Positions 43,616-52,440 of a DNA stretch of 64,000 nt are shown piece by piece. The notes beneath the pieces were generated by a model. It was not told the DNA's origin, made no database searches, and saw only the letters and a program-made list of their open reading frames with translations. Source of the stretch: GCA-2737725 sp033763995 (GTDB lineage Bacteria; Pseudomonadota; Alphaproteobacteria; Rhodospirillales; Rhodospirillaceae). The translations under genes were made by a program, and so were the position numbers. The stretch is taken from contig JANRJL010000007.1 of NCBI GenBank assembly GCA_033763995.1, forward strand, positions 1-64,000, in the 5' to 3' direction. The first letter of the stretch is position 1. Every line of letters starts with the position of its first letter.

Positions 43616-44620
43616 GTGCTGCGCATTGGATACAAGGCTTCGGCAGAGCAATTCGGGCCGAGCGATCTCTTGAAGTTTGGCTGCCTCGCCGAAGAGGTTG
43701 GCTTCGAGTCTGTTTTCATCAGTGACCACTTCCAGCCATGGCGCCACACCGGAGGTCACGCACCCTATTCCCTCGCTTGGCTCGGCGCCCTGGGTGCGAA
43801 GACCTCGCGTGTCCTGATGGGCACCAGCGTGCTTACCCCGACTTTTCGCTATCATCCCTCCATCGTGGCACAAGCCATCGGTACATTGGCATCGATGTTT
43901 CCGAAACGGATTATTCTCGGCATCGGCACCGGTGAAGCGCTTAACGAGACACCCGCCACAGGCATGGAATGGCCAGATTTCAAGGGCCGCTTTGACCGGC
44001 TTAAGGAGTCGATCACATTGATGCGTTCCTTGTTGAGCGAGGAACGCGTGAGCTTCAGCGGTCAGTTTTACAAGACCTTAAACGCTACCATATACGACCG
44101 CCCGTCGGATCCGGTTCCGCTGTACATGAGCGCCGGCGGCATACAGGTCGCCAAATTCGTCGGCAAGACCGCGGAAGGATTCATCTGTACGAGCGGCAAG
44201 GCGCGTGAATTCTATACAGAACAGCTACTTCCTGGACTTGCGGCGGGCCTCAAGGAGGCCAGTCGCGCGCCAACCAGTATCGATCGGATGATTGAGATGA
44301 AAGTCTCCTTCGATACAGATAAAGACCGCGCGCGCGATGATACCCGCTTTTGGGCGGCGCTCAGCCTCTCGCCCGAGGAAAAGCATTCAGTTGGCGATCC
44401 GCTCGAGATGGAGCGACTTGCTGAAGCGCTACCAATCGAGCGCGCGGCTTCGCGATGGATCGTTTCGGCCGACCCAGAGGAACAAGTCGAAAAGATACGG
44501 CCTTACGTCGAGATGGGTTTCAGACACCTCGTCTTCCATGCACCAGGCCCTGACCAAGAGCGATTTCTGCGGCTCTATGCGACGCATGTGGTCCCGCGCC
44601 TCCGTAAAGTCTTCGGTTGA
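43616..44620 (+). CDS. fgd: F420-dependent glucose-6-phosphate dehydrogenase
   Basis: A 334-residue luciferase-fold enzyme that oxidises glucose-6-phosphate to the lactone and reduces F420 to F420H2. It closely resembles mycobacterial Fgd1: GYKASAEQF, SDHFQPWRHTGGHAP (D37, H38, W42 equal Fgd1 D39, H40, W44), GIGTGEALNE with the catalytic Glu, and the phosphate-gripping Lys in CTSGKAREFYTE, Lys in SPEEKHSVGDP and Arg in ASRWIVSADP. All these residues are kept, so true Fgd activity is expected rather than a related LLM role. GTG 43616 has GGAG 7 nt upstream and matches the Fgd length; ATG 43577 is the alternative. First gene of the operon. Confidence 0.93.
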   Translation: MLRIGYKASAEQFGPSDLLKFGCLAEEVGFESVFISDHFQPWRHTGGHAPYSLAWLGALGAKTSRVLMGTSVLTPTFRYHPSIVAQAIGTLASMFPKRIILGIGTGEALNETPATGMEWPDFKGRFDRLKESITLMRSLLSEERVSFSGQFYKTLNATIYDRPSDPVPLYMSAGGIQVAKFVGKTAEGFICTSGKAREFYTEQLLPGLAAGLKEASRAPTSIDRMIEMKVSFDTDKDRARDDTRFWAALSLSPEEKHSVGDPLEMERLAEALPIERAASRWIVSADPEEQVEKIRPYVEMGFRHLVFHAPGPDQERFLRLYATHVVPRLRKVFG

Positions 44621-44632
44621 AGTCGAAGCCAG

Positions 44633-45394
44633 ATGAGCGCGAACATTGAATTAGTGGCGCTTACAGGCATTCCGCTGGTCAAAGCTGGCGATGATCTCTC
44701 TGCGTTGATCTGCGCGGCGATCAAAGCAGACGCGATCGTGCCACGCAAAGGCGACGTTTTTGTTATCGCTCAAAAGATCGTCTCGAAGGCCGAAAATCGG
44801 TTCGTTGACCTCAGATCCGTGGTTCCCTCCTCAAAGGCCTTGGACCTTGCGCGTGAAGTCGACAAGGACCCTCGATTGGTCGAGGTCATCCTTGCGGAGG
44901 CCCATGCTGTTCTACGCGCACGACGCGGAGTGCTGATTGTCGTCGATCGGCGCGGGTTCATTGTTGCCAACGCGGGCGTCGATCAATCCAATACCGCACC
45001 AGGCGAGCAAACGGCGCTGCTGTTACCTGAAGATTGTGATGCGAGCGCACAACACATTCGCGATAACCTTATGCGCAGCTTTCACGCGGACGTCGCTGTC
45101 ATTATCAACGACAGCTTTGGCCGGTCCTGGCGTCGTGGTACGGTCGGCGTTGCACTCGGCGCAGCTGGACTCCCAGCGCTACGCGATCTTCGTGGGAAGG
45201 CAGACCTTTTCGGCCGTCTGCTGCAGACCACAGAGATTGGTTTTGCCGACGAGATTGCCGCTGCTGCATCGCTGCTTATGGGCCAGGCAGCAGAAGCGCG
45301 TCCGGTCGTATTAGTGCGAGGATTGACTTGGGCCGAACCGGTAGCTCCGGCAAGCGTCCTAATTCGTCCAGCGCACGAGGACCTGTTCCGATGA
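44633..45394 (+). CDS. cofE: Coenzyme F420-0:L-glutamate ligase
   Basis: A 253-residue CofE that adds glutamates to F420-0 with GTP. Motifs are PRKGDVFVIAQKIVSKAENR, the GFIVANAGVDQSNTAPGE nucleotide/metal site and DSFGRSWRRGTVGVALGAAG. It ends after the ligase domain. The C-terminal FMN-binding reductase domain of actinobacterial FbiB, which reduces dehydro-F420-0, is absent. Either the cell uses an already saturated precursor or another reductase does this. It starts 12 nt after fgd and overlaps cofD by ATGA. Confidence 0.95.
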   Translation: MSANIELVALTGIPLVKAGDDLSALICAAIKADAIVPRKGDVFVIAQKIVSKAENRFVDLRSVVPSSKALDLAREVDKDPRLVEVILAEAHAVLRARRGVLIVVDRRGFIVANAGVDQSNTAPGEQTALLLPEDCDASAQHIRDNLMRSFHADVAVIINDSFGRSWRRGTVGVALGAAGLPALRDLRGKADLFGRLLQTTEIGFADEIAAAASLLMGQAAEARPVVLVRGLTWAEPVAPASVLIRPAHEDLFR

Positions 45395-46374
45395 GTGCGG
45401 CGGACTTCGATGACGCCGTTATCGTTCTTTCCGGCGGCGTTGGTGGCGCAAAGCTCGTGCAAGGATTTTTGGCCGCGATGGATCCGGCGAAACTCATAGT
45501 CGTCGCCAACACTGCTGACGACTTTGAGCATCTTGGTCTTTCTATCTCTCCCGATCTCGACACCCTCATGTATACGCTCGCCGGCGTCCACGATGAACAG
45601 CAGGGATGGGGGCGGCGAGACGAGACATGGTCGTTCATGGAGGCCCTTGAGGGCCTTGGCGGTGATACCTGGTTTCGACTGGGCGACCGCGATCTCGCCA
45701 CTCATGTAGAACGCACGCGACGCCGCCAACGAGGCGAGACCCTCTCCCAGATCGCCGCCGACTTGTGCCGACAGCTCGGCGTCAAGTCTCGGCTGTTGCC
45801 CATGTCCGACGATTCCGTGCGCACGCGTTTCAAGACTGCTGAAGGATGGCTCGACTTCCAGGATTACTTTGTGCGCCAACGTTGCGCACCCAGGATTGAG
45901 GAGATTCGCTTCGAAGGCGCGCAACAGGCCGCGCTGCAGCCCACGCTCAGCGCTGCCTTGCATCATCGGAGACTGCGCGCGGTGGTAATCGCGCCGTCCA
46001 ATCCGTTCATCAGCATTGAACCGATTCTTAGCGTCGGCGGCGTCCGCGCGGCAATTACCGGATGCGCCGCGCCGGTGATCGCCGTGTCGCCCATCATCGC
46101 CGGGCGAGCGGTGAAAGGGCCTACCGAAAAGATGATGCGTGAGTTTGGCCTCCCGCCGGGCGTTGACGCGGTGCTGCACCGCTACGATGGCCTAATCGAT
46201 GCGATGCTGGTCGATATTGTCGACGCCAATACCGTGATGATCAAGAGTCCGCAGATATTTAGCGCACCACTCCTGATGCGCACCAGCGAAGATAAGATTC
46301 TCCTTGCGCGCGCAGTCCTAGATGTCGTGGATCGGTTCGCCGGAGAGGCCCGCTCCACGAGGGCAAAATCATGA
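45391..46374 (+). CDS. cofD: 2-phospho-L-lactate (or analogue) transferase
   Basis: A 327-residue CofD/FbiA enzyme that joins the activated C3 acid-phosphate to the deazaflavin Fo to form (dehydro-)F420-0. Diagnostic segments are VLSGGVGGAKLVQGF, VVANTADDFEHLGLSISPDL, DTLMYTLAG and the PSNPFISIEPIL region. Start ATG 45391 overlaps the cofE stop. The donor acid (2-phospholactate, PEP or 3-phosphoglycerate) cannot be decided by eye and depends on this enzyme and CofC. Confidence 0.96.
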   Translation: MSAADFDDAVIVLSGGVGGAKLVQGFLAAMDPAKLIVVANTADDFEHLGLSISPDLDTLMYTLAGVHDEQQGWGRRDETWSFMEALEGLGGDTWFRLGDRDLATHVERTRRRQRGETLSQIAADLCRQLGVKSRLLPMSDDSVRTRFKTAEGWLDFQDYFVRQRCAPRIEEIRFEGAQQAALQPTLSAALHHRRLRAVVIAPSNPFISIEPILSVGGVRAAITGCAAPVIAVSPIIAGRAVKGPTEKMMREFGLPPGVDAVLHRYDGLIDAMLVDIVDANTVMIKSPQIFSAPLLMRTSEDKILLARAVLDVVDRFAGEARSTRAKS

Positions 46375-47051
46375 CAGCGGAACCCTGGGCCATTATTCCC
46401 ATCAAGGCATTCGCCTCGGCGAAACAACGCCTCGGTGTCGCTTTCTCGGATGCATTCCGCCGCGAGTTAGCGGCAACCATGGCGGAAGATGTGCTCAGCA
46501 TCATCACTGAAACACCGCGACTGGCGGGTGTGTTGGTTATCGCCACCGATCCCAAAGTAATTCGTCTCGCCCGCCGTTTCGACGCGCGGATCATTACGGA
46601 CGCCGCAAGCGAAGGCCAAACAGCGGCCGTAAACGCTGCCGCACGGCGCTTGGCGAGCGAAGGCGCCTCTACGATGCTGGCCGTACCGTCGGACATACCC
46701 GGGGTCACTGTGACGGAAATCGAGGACTTGCTGCGGCGACATCGTCGATCGCCCGCTTTCACTATCGTTCCGGCCCACGACGGCCGCGGCTCCAACGCGA
46801 TATTGTGTTCACCGCCGGACTACGTGCCTTTAGCATACGGCAACGACAGCTTCCTGCCGCATCTTGCCGCTGCGAGAATCCGGGGCCTGGAGCCGCAAGT
46901 GGTGCCGTTGGAACATGTTGCACTCGATATTGACACCCCTGAGGATTTGGTGACCTTTGCCGCCAAGGGCTGGAAGACGCGTACACTCGACCTGCTTCGC
47001 GACGCTGGCGTAGGGTTATCCCCAGCGAAGCGGAGGGAGTCATCCTTATAA
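46371..47051 (+). CDS. cofC: Phospholactate/PEP guanylyltransferase
   Basis: A 226-residue CofC/FbiD nucleotidyltransferase that makes the GTP-activated C3 donor for CofD. The N-terminal pattern is IPIKAFASAKQRLG, followed by the nucleotide/metal loop LAVPSDIPGVT and IVPAHDGRGSNAIL. The ATGA overlap with cofD and the one-base overlap with fbiC show translational coupling. The residues that choose PEP, 2-phospholactate or 3-phosphoglycerate were not aligned, so the F420 chemotype remains open. Confidence 0.93.
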   Translation: MTAEPWAIIPIKAFASAKQRLGVAFSDAFRRELAATMAEDVLSIITETPRLAGVLVIATDPKVIRLARRFDARIITDAASEGQTAAVNAAARRLASEGASTMLAVPSDIPGVTVTEIEDLLRRHRRSPAFTIVPAHDGRGSNAILCSPPDYVPLAYGNDSFLPHLAAARIRGLEPQVVPLEHVALDIDTPEDLVTFAAKGWKTRTLDLLRDAGVGLSPAKRRESSL

Positions 47052-49477
47052 TGCGCGACCTAACATCAAAATTCAAAGTGGTGTTCACCGGCGGACGCAT
47101 TAGCGATGCAGATGCCATGACGCTCGCCGCCTATGATGACCTCCCGAGCCTGATGCACATCGCAAGTGCATTGCGCGACTCGGTGCACGGCGATGTCATC
47201 AGCTACTCGCGTAAGGTATTTATTCCGCTCACGAAGTTATGCCGGAATTCCTGTCATTATTGTACCTTCGCGCATCCGCCTCGCCCGGGCGTAGCAGCCT
47301 ATCTCACTAGAAGCGAAGTGCTTGAGATTGCCCGCGCCGGCGCGCGCGCCGGATGCAACGAGGCGTTATTCACACTCGGCGATAAACCTGAACTCCGATA
47401 CAAATCCGTGCGCGCAGAACTCGCGGCCCTCGGTCACGAGAGCACGTTGTCCTATCTTGTCGAGATGGCAGGCCTCGTTCTTGCCGAAACAGGCTTGCTC
47501 CCGCATATCAATGCGGGCGTGATGAGTGAAGCCGACATTCTACGCTTGCGGTCAGTGTCCGTGTCGCAAGGACTGATGTTGGAATCCAGTGCGCCGCGGC
47601 TCTCGCAGCGCGGTGGACCGCATTTCGGTTCACCCGACAAAGATCCAGAGGTTCGTCTTAAATGTATCGCTGCGGCTGGCGTCGCTGCCGTACCCTTTAC
47701 CACCGGTATATTGATAGGCATCGGCGAAACCCGCGCCGAGCGCATCGACGCCTTGCTCAAGATCCGGGCGCTCGCGGAGCGATATGGCCACGTTCAGGAA
47801 GTCATTATTCAGAATTTCCGCGCCAAGTCCGGCACGCGTATGTCCGAAGCTACGGAACCAGAGATCGATGATCATCTATGGACGATTGCCATCGCCCGCC
47901 TACTTCTAGGCGCTGAAGCCAATGTCCAGGCACCACCTAACCTCCAACCGACAGCCCTTGCGCACCTCATCGCTGCGGGCATCAACGATTGGGGTGGCGT
48001 GTCGCCGGTAACCGCCGATCACGTCAATCCCGAAGCGCCGTGGCCAGCAGTCGAGGTGTTGGCACGCGATACCGCAGCAGCCGGGAAGACGCTAACCGAA
48101 CGCCTTGCGATCTATCCGGCCTACCTTCGTCGAGGTCAACATTGGCTTGCCCGCGGGCTTATGAAGCCGACGCTACGTCATGCAGACGCGGAAGGCTACG
48201 CTCGCTCGGACACCTGGGTCCCCGGTTCGAGCGCCGCTTTGCCGCGCCCACGCGATGCCTGCGGCAGCGCTACGCCTCGTATCGATGCGATTATTGCCCG
48301 CGCCTGCGATGGTCACGTTCTCTCGCAAGACGAAATCGTTCATCTGCTCGCGGCTCGCGGCAATGATTTTCATGCGGTCGTGGCCGCCGCTGATCGCCTG
48401 CGCAAAATGTCGGTGGGCGGAGACGTCACCTATGTCGTCACTCGCAACATCAACTATACGAACGTGTGCTCCTACCGGTGTAAGTTTTGCGCCTTTTCAA
48501 AAGGCAAGCTCAGCGAGAACCTTCGCGGCGCGCCCTATGATCTGGACATCGCCGAAATTCGCCGGCGCGCAATCGAGGCTTGGCAGCGCGGCGCGACCGA
48601 AGTCTGCCTCCAGGGGGGGATACATCCTGACTACACGGGCGAAACCTACCTCAAAATCTGTCGGACCATTCACGAAGCAGTGCCGAACCTGCACATCCAC
48701 GCCTTTTCGCCCCTCGAGGTGTGGCAAGGTGCAGCGACTCTGGGCATTTCCTTGAAAGATTTTCTGCGTCACCTGAAGAATGCCGGCCTCGGTTCCTTGC
48801 CCGGCACGGCTGCAGAAATTCTCGACGACGAGGTGCGGGCGATCATCTGCCCCGATAAGATCACGACCAATCAATGGCTCGAGGTAATGGAGACGGCCCA
48901 CGCCGTCGGGTTACGCAGCACAGCCACCATCATGTTCGGCCATGTCGACAATCCATCACACTGGGCGCGCCACATATTGCGCATTCGCGCTCTCCAAACT
49001 CATACCGGCGGATTCACAGAATTCGTGCCGCTGCCCTTCGTGCCGATGGAAACGCCGCTTTATCTCAAGATGGCAGCGCGACAAGGCCCCACTTTTCGAG
49101 AATCGATTCTTATTCATGCTGTCGCGCGCTTGGCGCTGCACCCAGTCATACCGAATATTCAGACGTCATGGGTGAAGATGGGCCGAGAAGGAGCAATGGC
49201 TTGTCTCCAAGCCGGCGCCAACGATCTCGGGGGCACTCTCATGAACGAAACCATCACGCGCGCCGCCGGAGCTGTGCACGGCCAAGAAATGTCACCTAGT
49301 GCGATGACGGATATGATCGTGGCCGTCGACCGTAATCCACGCCAACGTACCACTCTCTACGGCACACCGCCTACGACACAAACGATCGCCTCGTTCGAGG
49401 CCGCCCCCCTGGCGCCAGTCGTCAACTCTCCCGCGCGGCGCTTCGAACGTCGAGCGATCCATGAAGGAGCAAACTGA
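47051..49477 (+). CDS. fbiC: FO synthase, CofG-CofH fusion
   Basis: An 808-residue bifunctional radical-SAM enzyme that makes the F420 chromophore Fo from tyrosine and 5-amino-6-ribitylaminouracil. The CofG half (about 1-385) has the cluster motif C64-R-N-S-C68-H-Y-C71. The CofH half (about 430-808) has C473-S-Y-R-C477-K-F-C480 in NINYTNVCSYRCKFCAFSKG. Other marks are NFRAKSGTRM and EVCLQGGIHPDYTG. The fused form is known from actinobacteria and some proteobacteria, while archaea use two genes. It has one-base overlaps with both neighbours. Confidence 0.97.
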   Translation: MRDLTSKFKVVFTGGRISDADAMTLAAYDDLPSLMHIASALRDSVHGDVISYSRKVFIPLTKLCRNSCHYCTFAHPPRPGVAAYLTRSEVLEIARAGARAGCNEALFTLGDKPELRYKSVRAELAALGHESTLSYLVEMAGLVLAETGLLPHINAGVMSEADILRLRSVSVSQGLMLESSAPRLSQRGGPHFGSPDKDPEVRLKCIAAAGVAAVPFTTGILIGIGETRAERIDALLKIRALAERYGHVQEVIIQNFRAKSGTRMSEATEPEIDDHLWTIAIARLLLGAEANVQAPPNLQPTALAHLIAAGINDWGGVSPVTADHVNPEAPWPAVEVLARDTAAAGKTLTERLAIYPAYLRRGQHWLARGLMKPTLRHADAEGYARSDTWVPGSSAALPRPRDACGSATPRIDAIIARACDGHVLSQDEIVHLLAARGNDFHAVVAAADRLRKMSVGGDVTYVVTRNINYTNVCSYRCKFCAFSKGKLSENLRGAPYDLDIAEIRRRAIEAWQRGATEVCLQGGIHPDYTGETYLKICRTIHEAVPNLHIHAFSPLEVWQGAATLGISLKDFLRHLKNAGLGSLPGTAAEILDDEVRAIICPDKITTNQWLEVMETAHAVGLRSTATIMFGHVDNPSHWARHILRIRALQTHTGGFTEFVPLPFVPMETPLYLKMAARQGPTFRESILIHAVARLALHPVIPNIQTSWVKMGREGAMACLQAGANDLGGTLMNETITRAAGAVHGQEMSPSAMTDMIVAVDRNPRQRTTLYGTPPTTQTIASFEAAPLAPVVNSPARRFERRAIHEGAN

Positions 49478-50460
49478 TGCAGTTGGGGATCGTCGGTTTG
49501 GGACGCATGGGTGCCAATATTGCACGCCGCCTGATGCGCGCGAAGCATACCTGCGTGGTCTACGACCAAGCCGCCAGCGCGGTTCAGAGCGTTGAAAAAG
49601 ATGGCGCCATTGGAGCGATTAATCTGGCCGACCTCGTGGAGAAGCTCGCTCGACCTCGGACCGTATGGGTGATGCTACCAGCGGGCGAGAGCACCGAAGC
49701 AGCCATCGCTGAACTCGGCGGCATTCTTTCGGCCGATGATTGCATCATCGACGGCGGAAACACCTTTTATAGAGACGATATCCGACGCGCCTCGATTCTC
49801 AGAACTAAGCACATCCATTACCTCGATATCGGTACTTCAGGCGGGGTGTGGGGGCTGGAACGCGGCTATTGTCTGATGATCGGTGGGGCGAGGGACGTAG
49901 TGGACAGACTCGATCCATTGTTCGCTGCCCTCGCACCCGGTGCCGGCGCGATTTCGCACACCCCTGGCCGTGAAGGTCGCGATCCTCGTGTCGAACTTGG
50001 CTATCTGCATTGCGGCCCGGTCGGTAGTGGCCATTTCGTGAAGATGGTTCACAACGGCATCGAGTATGGCCTGATGCAGGCCTACGCCGAAGGGTTCGAT
50101 CTCTTGAAAGCGCGCACGTCCGAGGTGCTCCCGACTGCGGAACGACACGAGTTTGCCCTGGCCGACGTCGCCGAGGTCTGGCGTCGCGGCAGTGTTGTTT
50201 CCTCCTGGCTGCTCGACCTCATTGCGATCGCGCTCGCTGAGGACGGCTCACTTCGCAATTTCTCAGGTCATGTCGAGGACTCTGGCGAGGGGCGCTGGAC
50301 TGTCAATGCAGCGATCGAGACCGCTGTTCCGCTGGAAAGCCTATCTTCTGCACTATTTGCGCGCTTCCGTTCCCGTCAGTCGAGCACGTTTGCCGAACGC
50401 CTGCTGTCGGCGATGCGGTTCCAATTCGGCGGTCACGCGGAGAAGAAAGCCAGTAAATGA
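49477..50460 (+). CDS. gnd: 6-phosphogluconate dehydrogenase, short (decarboxylating) type
   Basis: A 327-residue 6PGDH converting 6-phosphogluconate to ribulose-5-phosphate and CO2. The Rossmann start is QLGIVGLGRMGANIARRLMR and the substrate/catalytic segment is GHFVKMVHNGIEYGLMQAYA (K189, H192, N193). The strand-2 end reads VVYDQAAS, where an Asp favours NAD over NADP. Length fits the short 6PGDH class (about 300-330) rather than the 470-residue Gnd. Placed after fgd and the F420 genes, it completes an oxidative pentose phosphate branch. Use of F420 instead of NAD cannot be excluded from sequence alone. Confidence 0.93.
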   Translation: MQLGIVGLGRMGANIARRLMRAKHTCVVYDQAASAVQSVEKDGAIGAINLADLVEKLARPRTVWVMLPAGESTEAAIAELGGILSADDCIIDGGNTFYRDDIRRASILRTKHIHYLDIGTSGGVWGLERGYCLMIGGARDVVDRLDPLFAALAPGAGAISHTPGREGRDPRVELGYLHCGPVGSGHFVKMVHNGIEYGLMQAYAEGFDLLKARTSEVLPTAERHEFALADVAEVWRRGSVVSSWLLDLIAIALAEDGSLRNFSGHVEDSGEGRWTVNAAIETAVPLESLSSALFARFRSRQSSTFAERLLSAMRFQFGGHAEKKASK

Positions 50461-51170
50461 GAATCGAAGTAGCAAATGACCCGCAAGCGGTCGCGATACT
50501 CGTCGCCGATTGGTTGGTCACTGCGGTCGAGACCGCTGTTCACGCCCGTGGCCGTTTCGTACTTGGGCTTGCGGGCGGCAGCACACCGAGACTTCTGTAC
50601 CAGACTCTCGCACGGCCAGCCTACGCCACGCGATTGCCGTGGCATGCGATGCATCTTTTGTGGGGTGATGAACGCTTTGTTCCTCAAGACCACGCCGACA
50701 GCAACTATCGTATGGTCGCAGACGCGTTGATCAAGCACGTTCCAGTGCCGCGCGCTAACGTCCATCCCATACCGACCGATGGCACGCCGGTAGATGCTGC
50801 GAGCCGTTACGAGTCTATCCTGCGCAATCTCTATGGCAGTTCAATTCTCGATCCGGCGCGGCCGTTATTTGACGTGATCCTACTTGGGCTGGGTACCGAC
50901 GGCCATACCGCCTCTCTTTTTCCGGGGACAGCCGCCATGTCGGAACGAATCGCCTGGGCGACGGCAGTCGAAGGCGTCACAGCGCAACCGCGCCTGACGC
51001 TTACATTTCCCGCCATCGCCTGTTCGCGCACCGTGGCCTTCATCGTCACGGGAGCTGATAAGCGCCAAATCTTCAGATATGTGCGCGCGAACGGCTCCGG
51101 ACTCCCCGCGACTCATGTCACGTCGGCCGGTCAGATCGTTTGGTACGCTGATTCCGCCGCAGCCCAATGA
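50457..51170 (+). CDS. pgl: 6-phosphogluconolactonase
   Basis: A 237-residue DevB/SOL-type lactonase hydrolysing 6-phosphogluconolactone, the product of Fgd. Motifs are FVLGLAGGSTPRLLYQTLA, LLWGDERFVPQDHADSNYRM and LLGLGTDGHTASLFPG. It overlaps gnd by ATGA and is the last gene of the operon. Its presence with fgd and gnd argues that the operon is built to run glucose-6-phosphate through to ribulose-5-phosphate while feeding F420H2 (and NAD(P)H). Confidence 0.95.
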   Translation: MRIEVANDPQAVAILVADWLVTAVETAVHARGRFVLGLAGGSTPRLLYQTLARPAYATRLPWHAMHLLWGDERFVPQDHADSNYRMVADALIKHVPVPRANVHPIPTDGTPVDAASRYESILRNLYGSSILDPARPLFDVILLGLGTDGHTASLFPGTAAMSERIAWATAVEGVTAQPRLTLTFPAIACSRTVAFIVTGADKRQIFRYVRANGSGLPATHVTSAGQIVWYADSAAAQ

Positions 51171-51359
51171 TGGTGATTTGAGACCCGACAACCGCATCAT
51201 TTTTGGGAGAGCTCTTTTTTTGTATGCTTTCTCCCATAGAGCGACCGAGGGGCACGTTACCTTTGAAGGATCCTTACGCGCGGACGGCGTCAATGCCCCT
51301 TACCACCCGAACGCAAATCTCTCTCGTCTAACATCCGCTTCCTCGCGCCCATATATTTG

Positions 51360-51540
51360 CGTTCGGACAATGAGTGCCTGAGCCTCGAATGGTTCCGCTT
51401 GCAGGCCAAGGCGAAGATTGTGTTCGAAAACTGGTGACGGCACTAAAACGAAGCTTGGGCGCATTCGCGACTCGGCAACCTGATTCCGGAAGGGCTAGTG
51501 GCAAAAGAGCTCGCAGCTTCTGTGACGCAACGGGTCGGGA
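51360..51540 (+). pseudogene. IS3-family transposase C-terminal remnant
   Basis: One frame from 51360 reads RSDNECLSLEWFRLQAKAKI, then VFENW, stop, RH, stop, NEAWAHSRLGNLIPEGL. This is the worn C-terminus of an IS3-type integrase (normally ...LSLEWFRSRAEAKVVIEDWR..YNEVRPHSSLGYLTP). Two in-frame stops and missing upstream domains show it is dead. Confidence 0.75.
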
Positions 51541-52408
51541 GGCTGCGGTGTGTGGGGTCTTCGCGTCCCGGCCTGTTGCATCACCGCTACGGACGGAACG
51601 CAAACAATAACCGGGCGCCTCTCCCTAAAGTTCGAACTGGCCCGAAGAGGCCGGACATATCAATTGTTTCGGCAATCCAGTTTCTCGGACTTGGATCGGC
51701 TTGATGTCTCCTGATCGTATCACGTCAACATGACTAGCCGCAGCGCTCACACGATATTCTCGATTTACATATCCATCGATGAATTATTGATAATTGGATC
51801 AACACGACCGCCGTTAAAGTGATGATATGAAGCCAGCGCCCACTTCCAATGTGCACGCCTTCACTCTTACAAAGGAGTTTTCTCGACATCGCCTTCACGA
51901 TCAAGGCTTTCTCTGTGTCATCGAAAAACGTCCTGCCCGAGTACTGGTTGCTCTCGAGAATATCGGCAGATGTGCTGCGACGTGATCACAATTGTCGCTG
52001 GATACGAGTGGACCCCAAGAAATCGCGCCGTAGCGCGGACAAAATTCGCTACGAGACAGGCGTTGCTTGGCCGTCCGGCTCAACGCAGAAATGATCGGAG
52101 GAGATGGATAACAGGCGCTCTGGAGCAAGAGCTCAAATGCTCTTTCTTATTCGATACTGACGCCATTGAACAGCCACGAGCATTTGTGTTGAAGGCACTT
52201 ATTCCGGTCTGCTCAGACAGTTTATTGCCACTAGCAGATCAGCTCAAATCTAAATCAACCAACGGCACTATCATAAGTAACAGGGGCGCCGGCATGGCCC
52301 TCTACGTTACTGATCTCGATCGCATTATCTCAAGACCACAACATATACGCGTCTTGAGTCAAACCAGATGCCGACCACCAGACTCTCTTCTTCGCCGGTT
52401 TTACAGTC

Positions 52409-52440
52409 GAAGCGAACCCGACTTCAGTCGGGTTCGCTTC
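52409..52440. repeat. Perfect 14-bp inverted repeat (hairpin)
   Basis: GAAGCGAACCCGAC (52409-52422) is followed by the loop TTCA and the exact inverse GTCGGGTTCGCTTC (52427-52440). It lies 74 bp before the permease ATG. No T-run follows on either strand, so it is less like an intrinsic terminator than an mRNA hairpin or operator. Confidence 0.8.
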
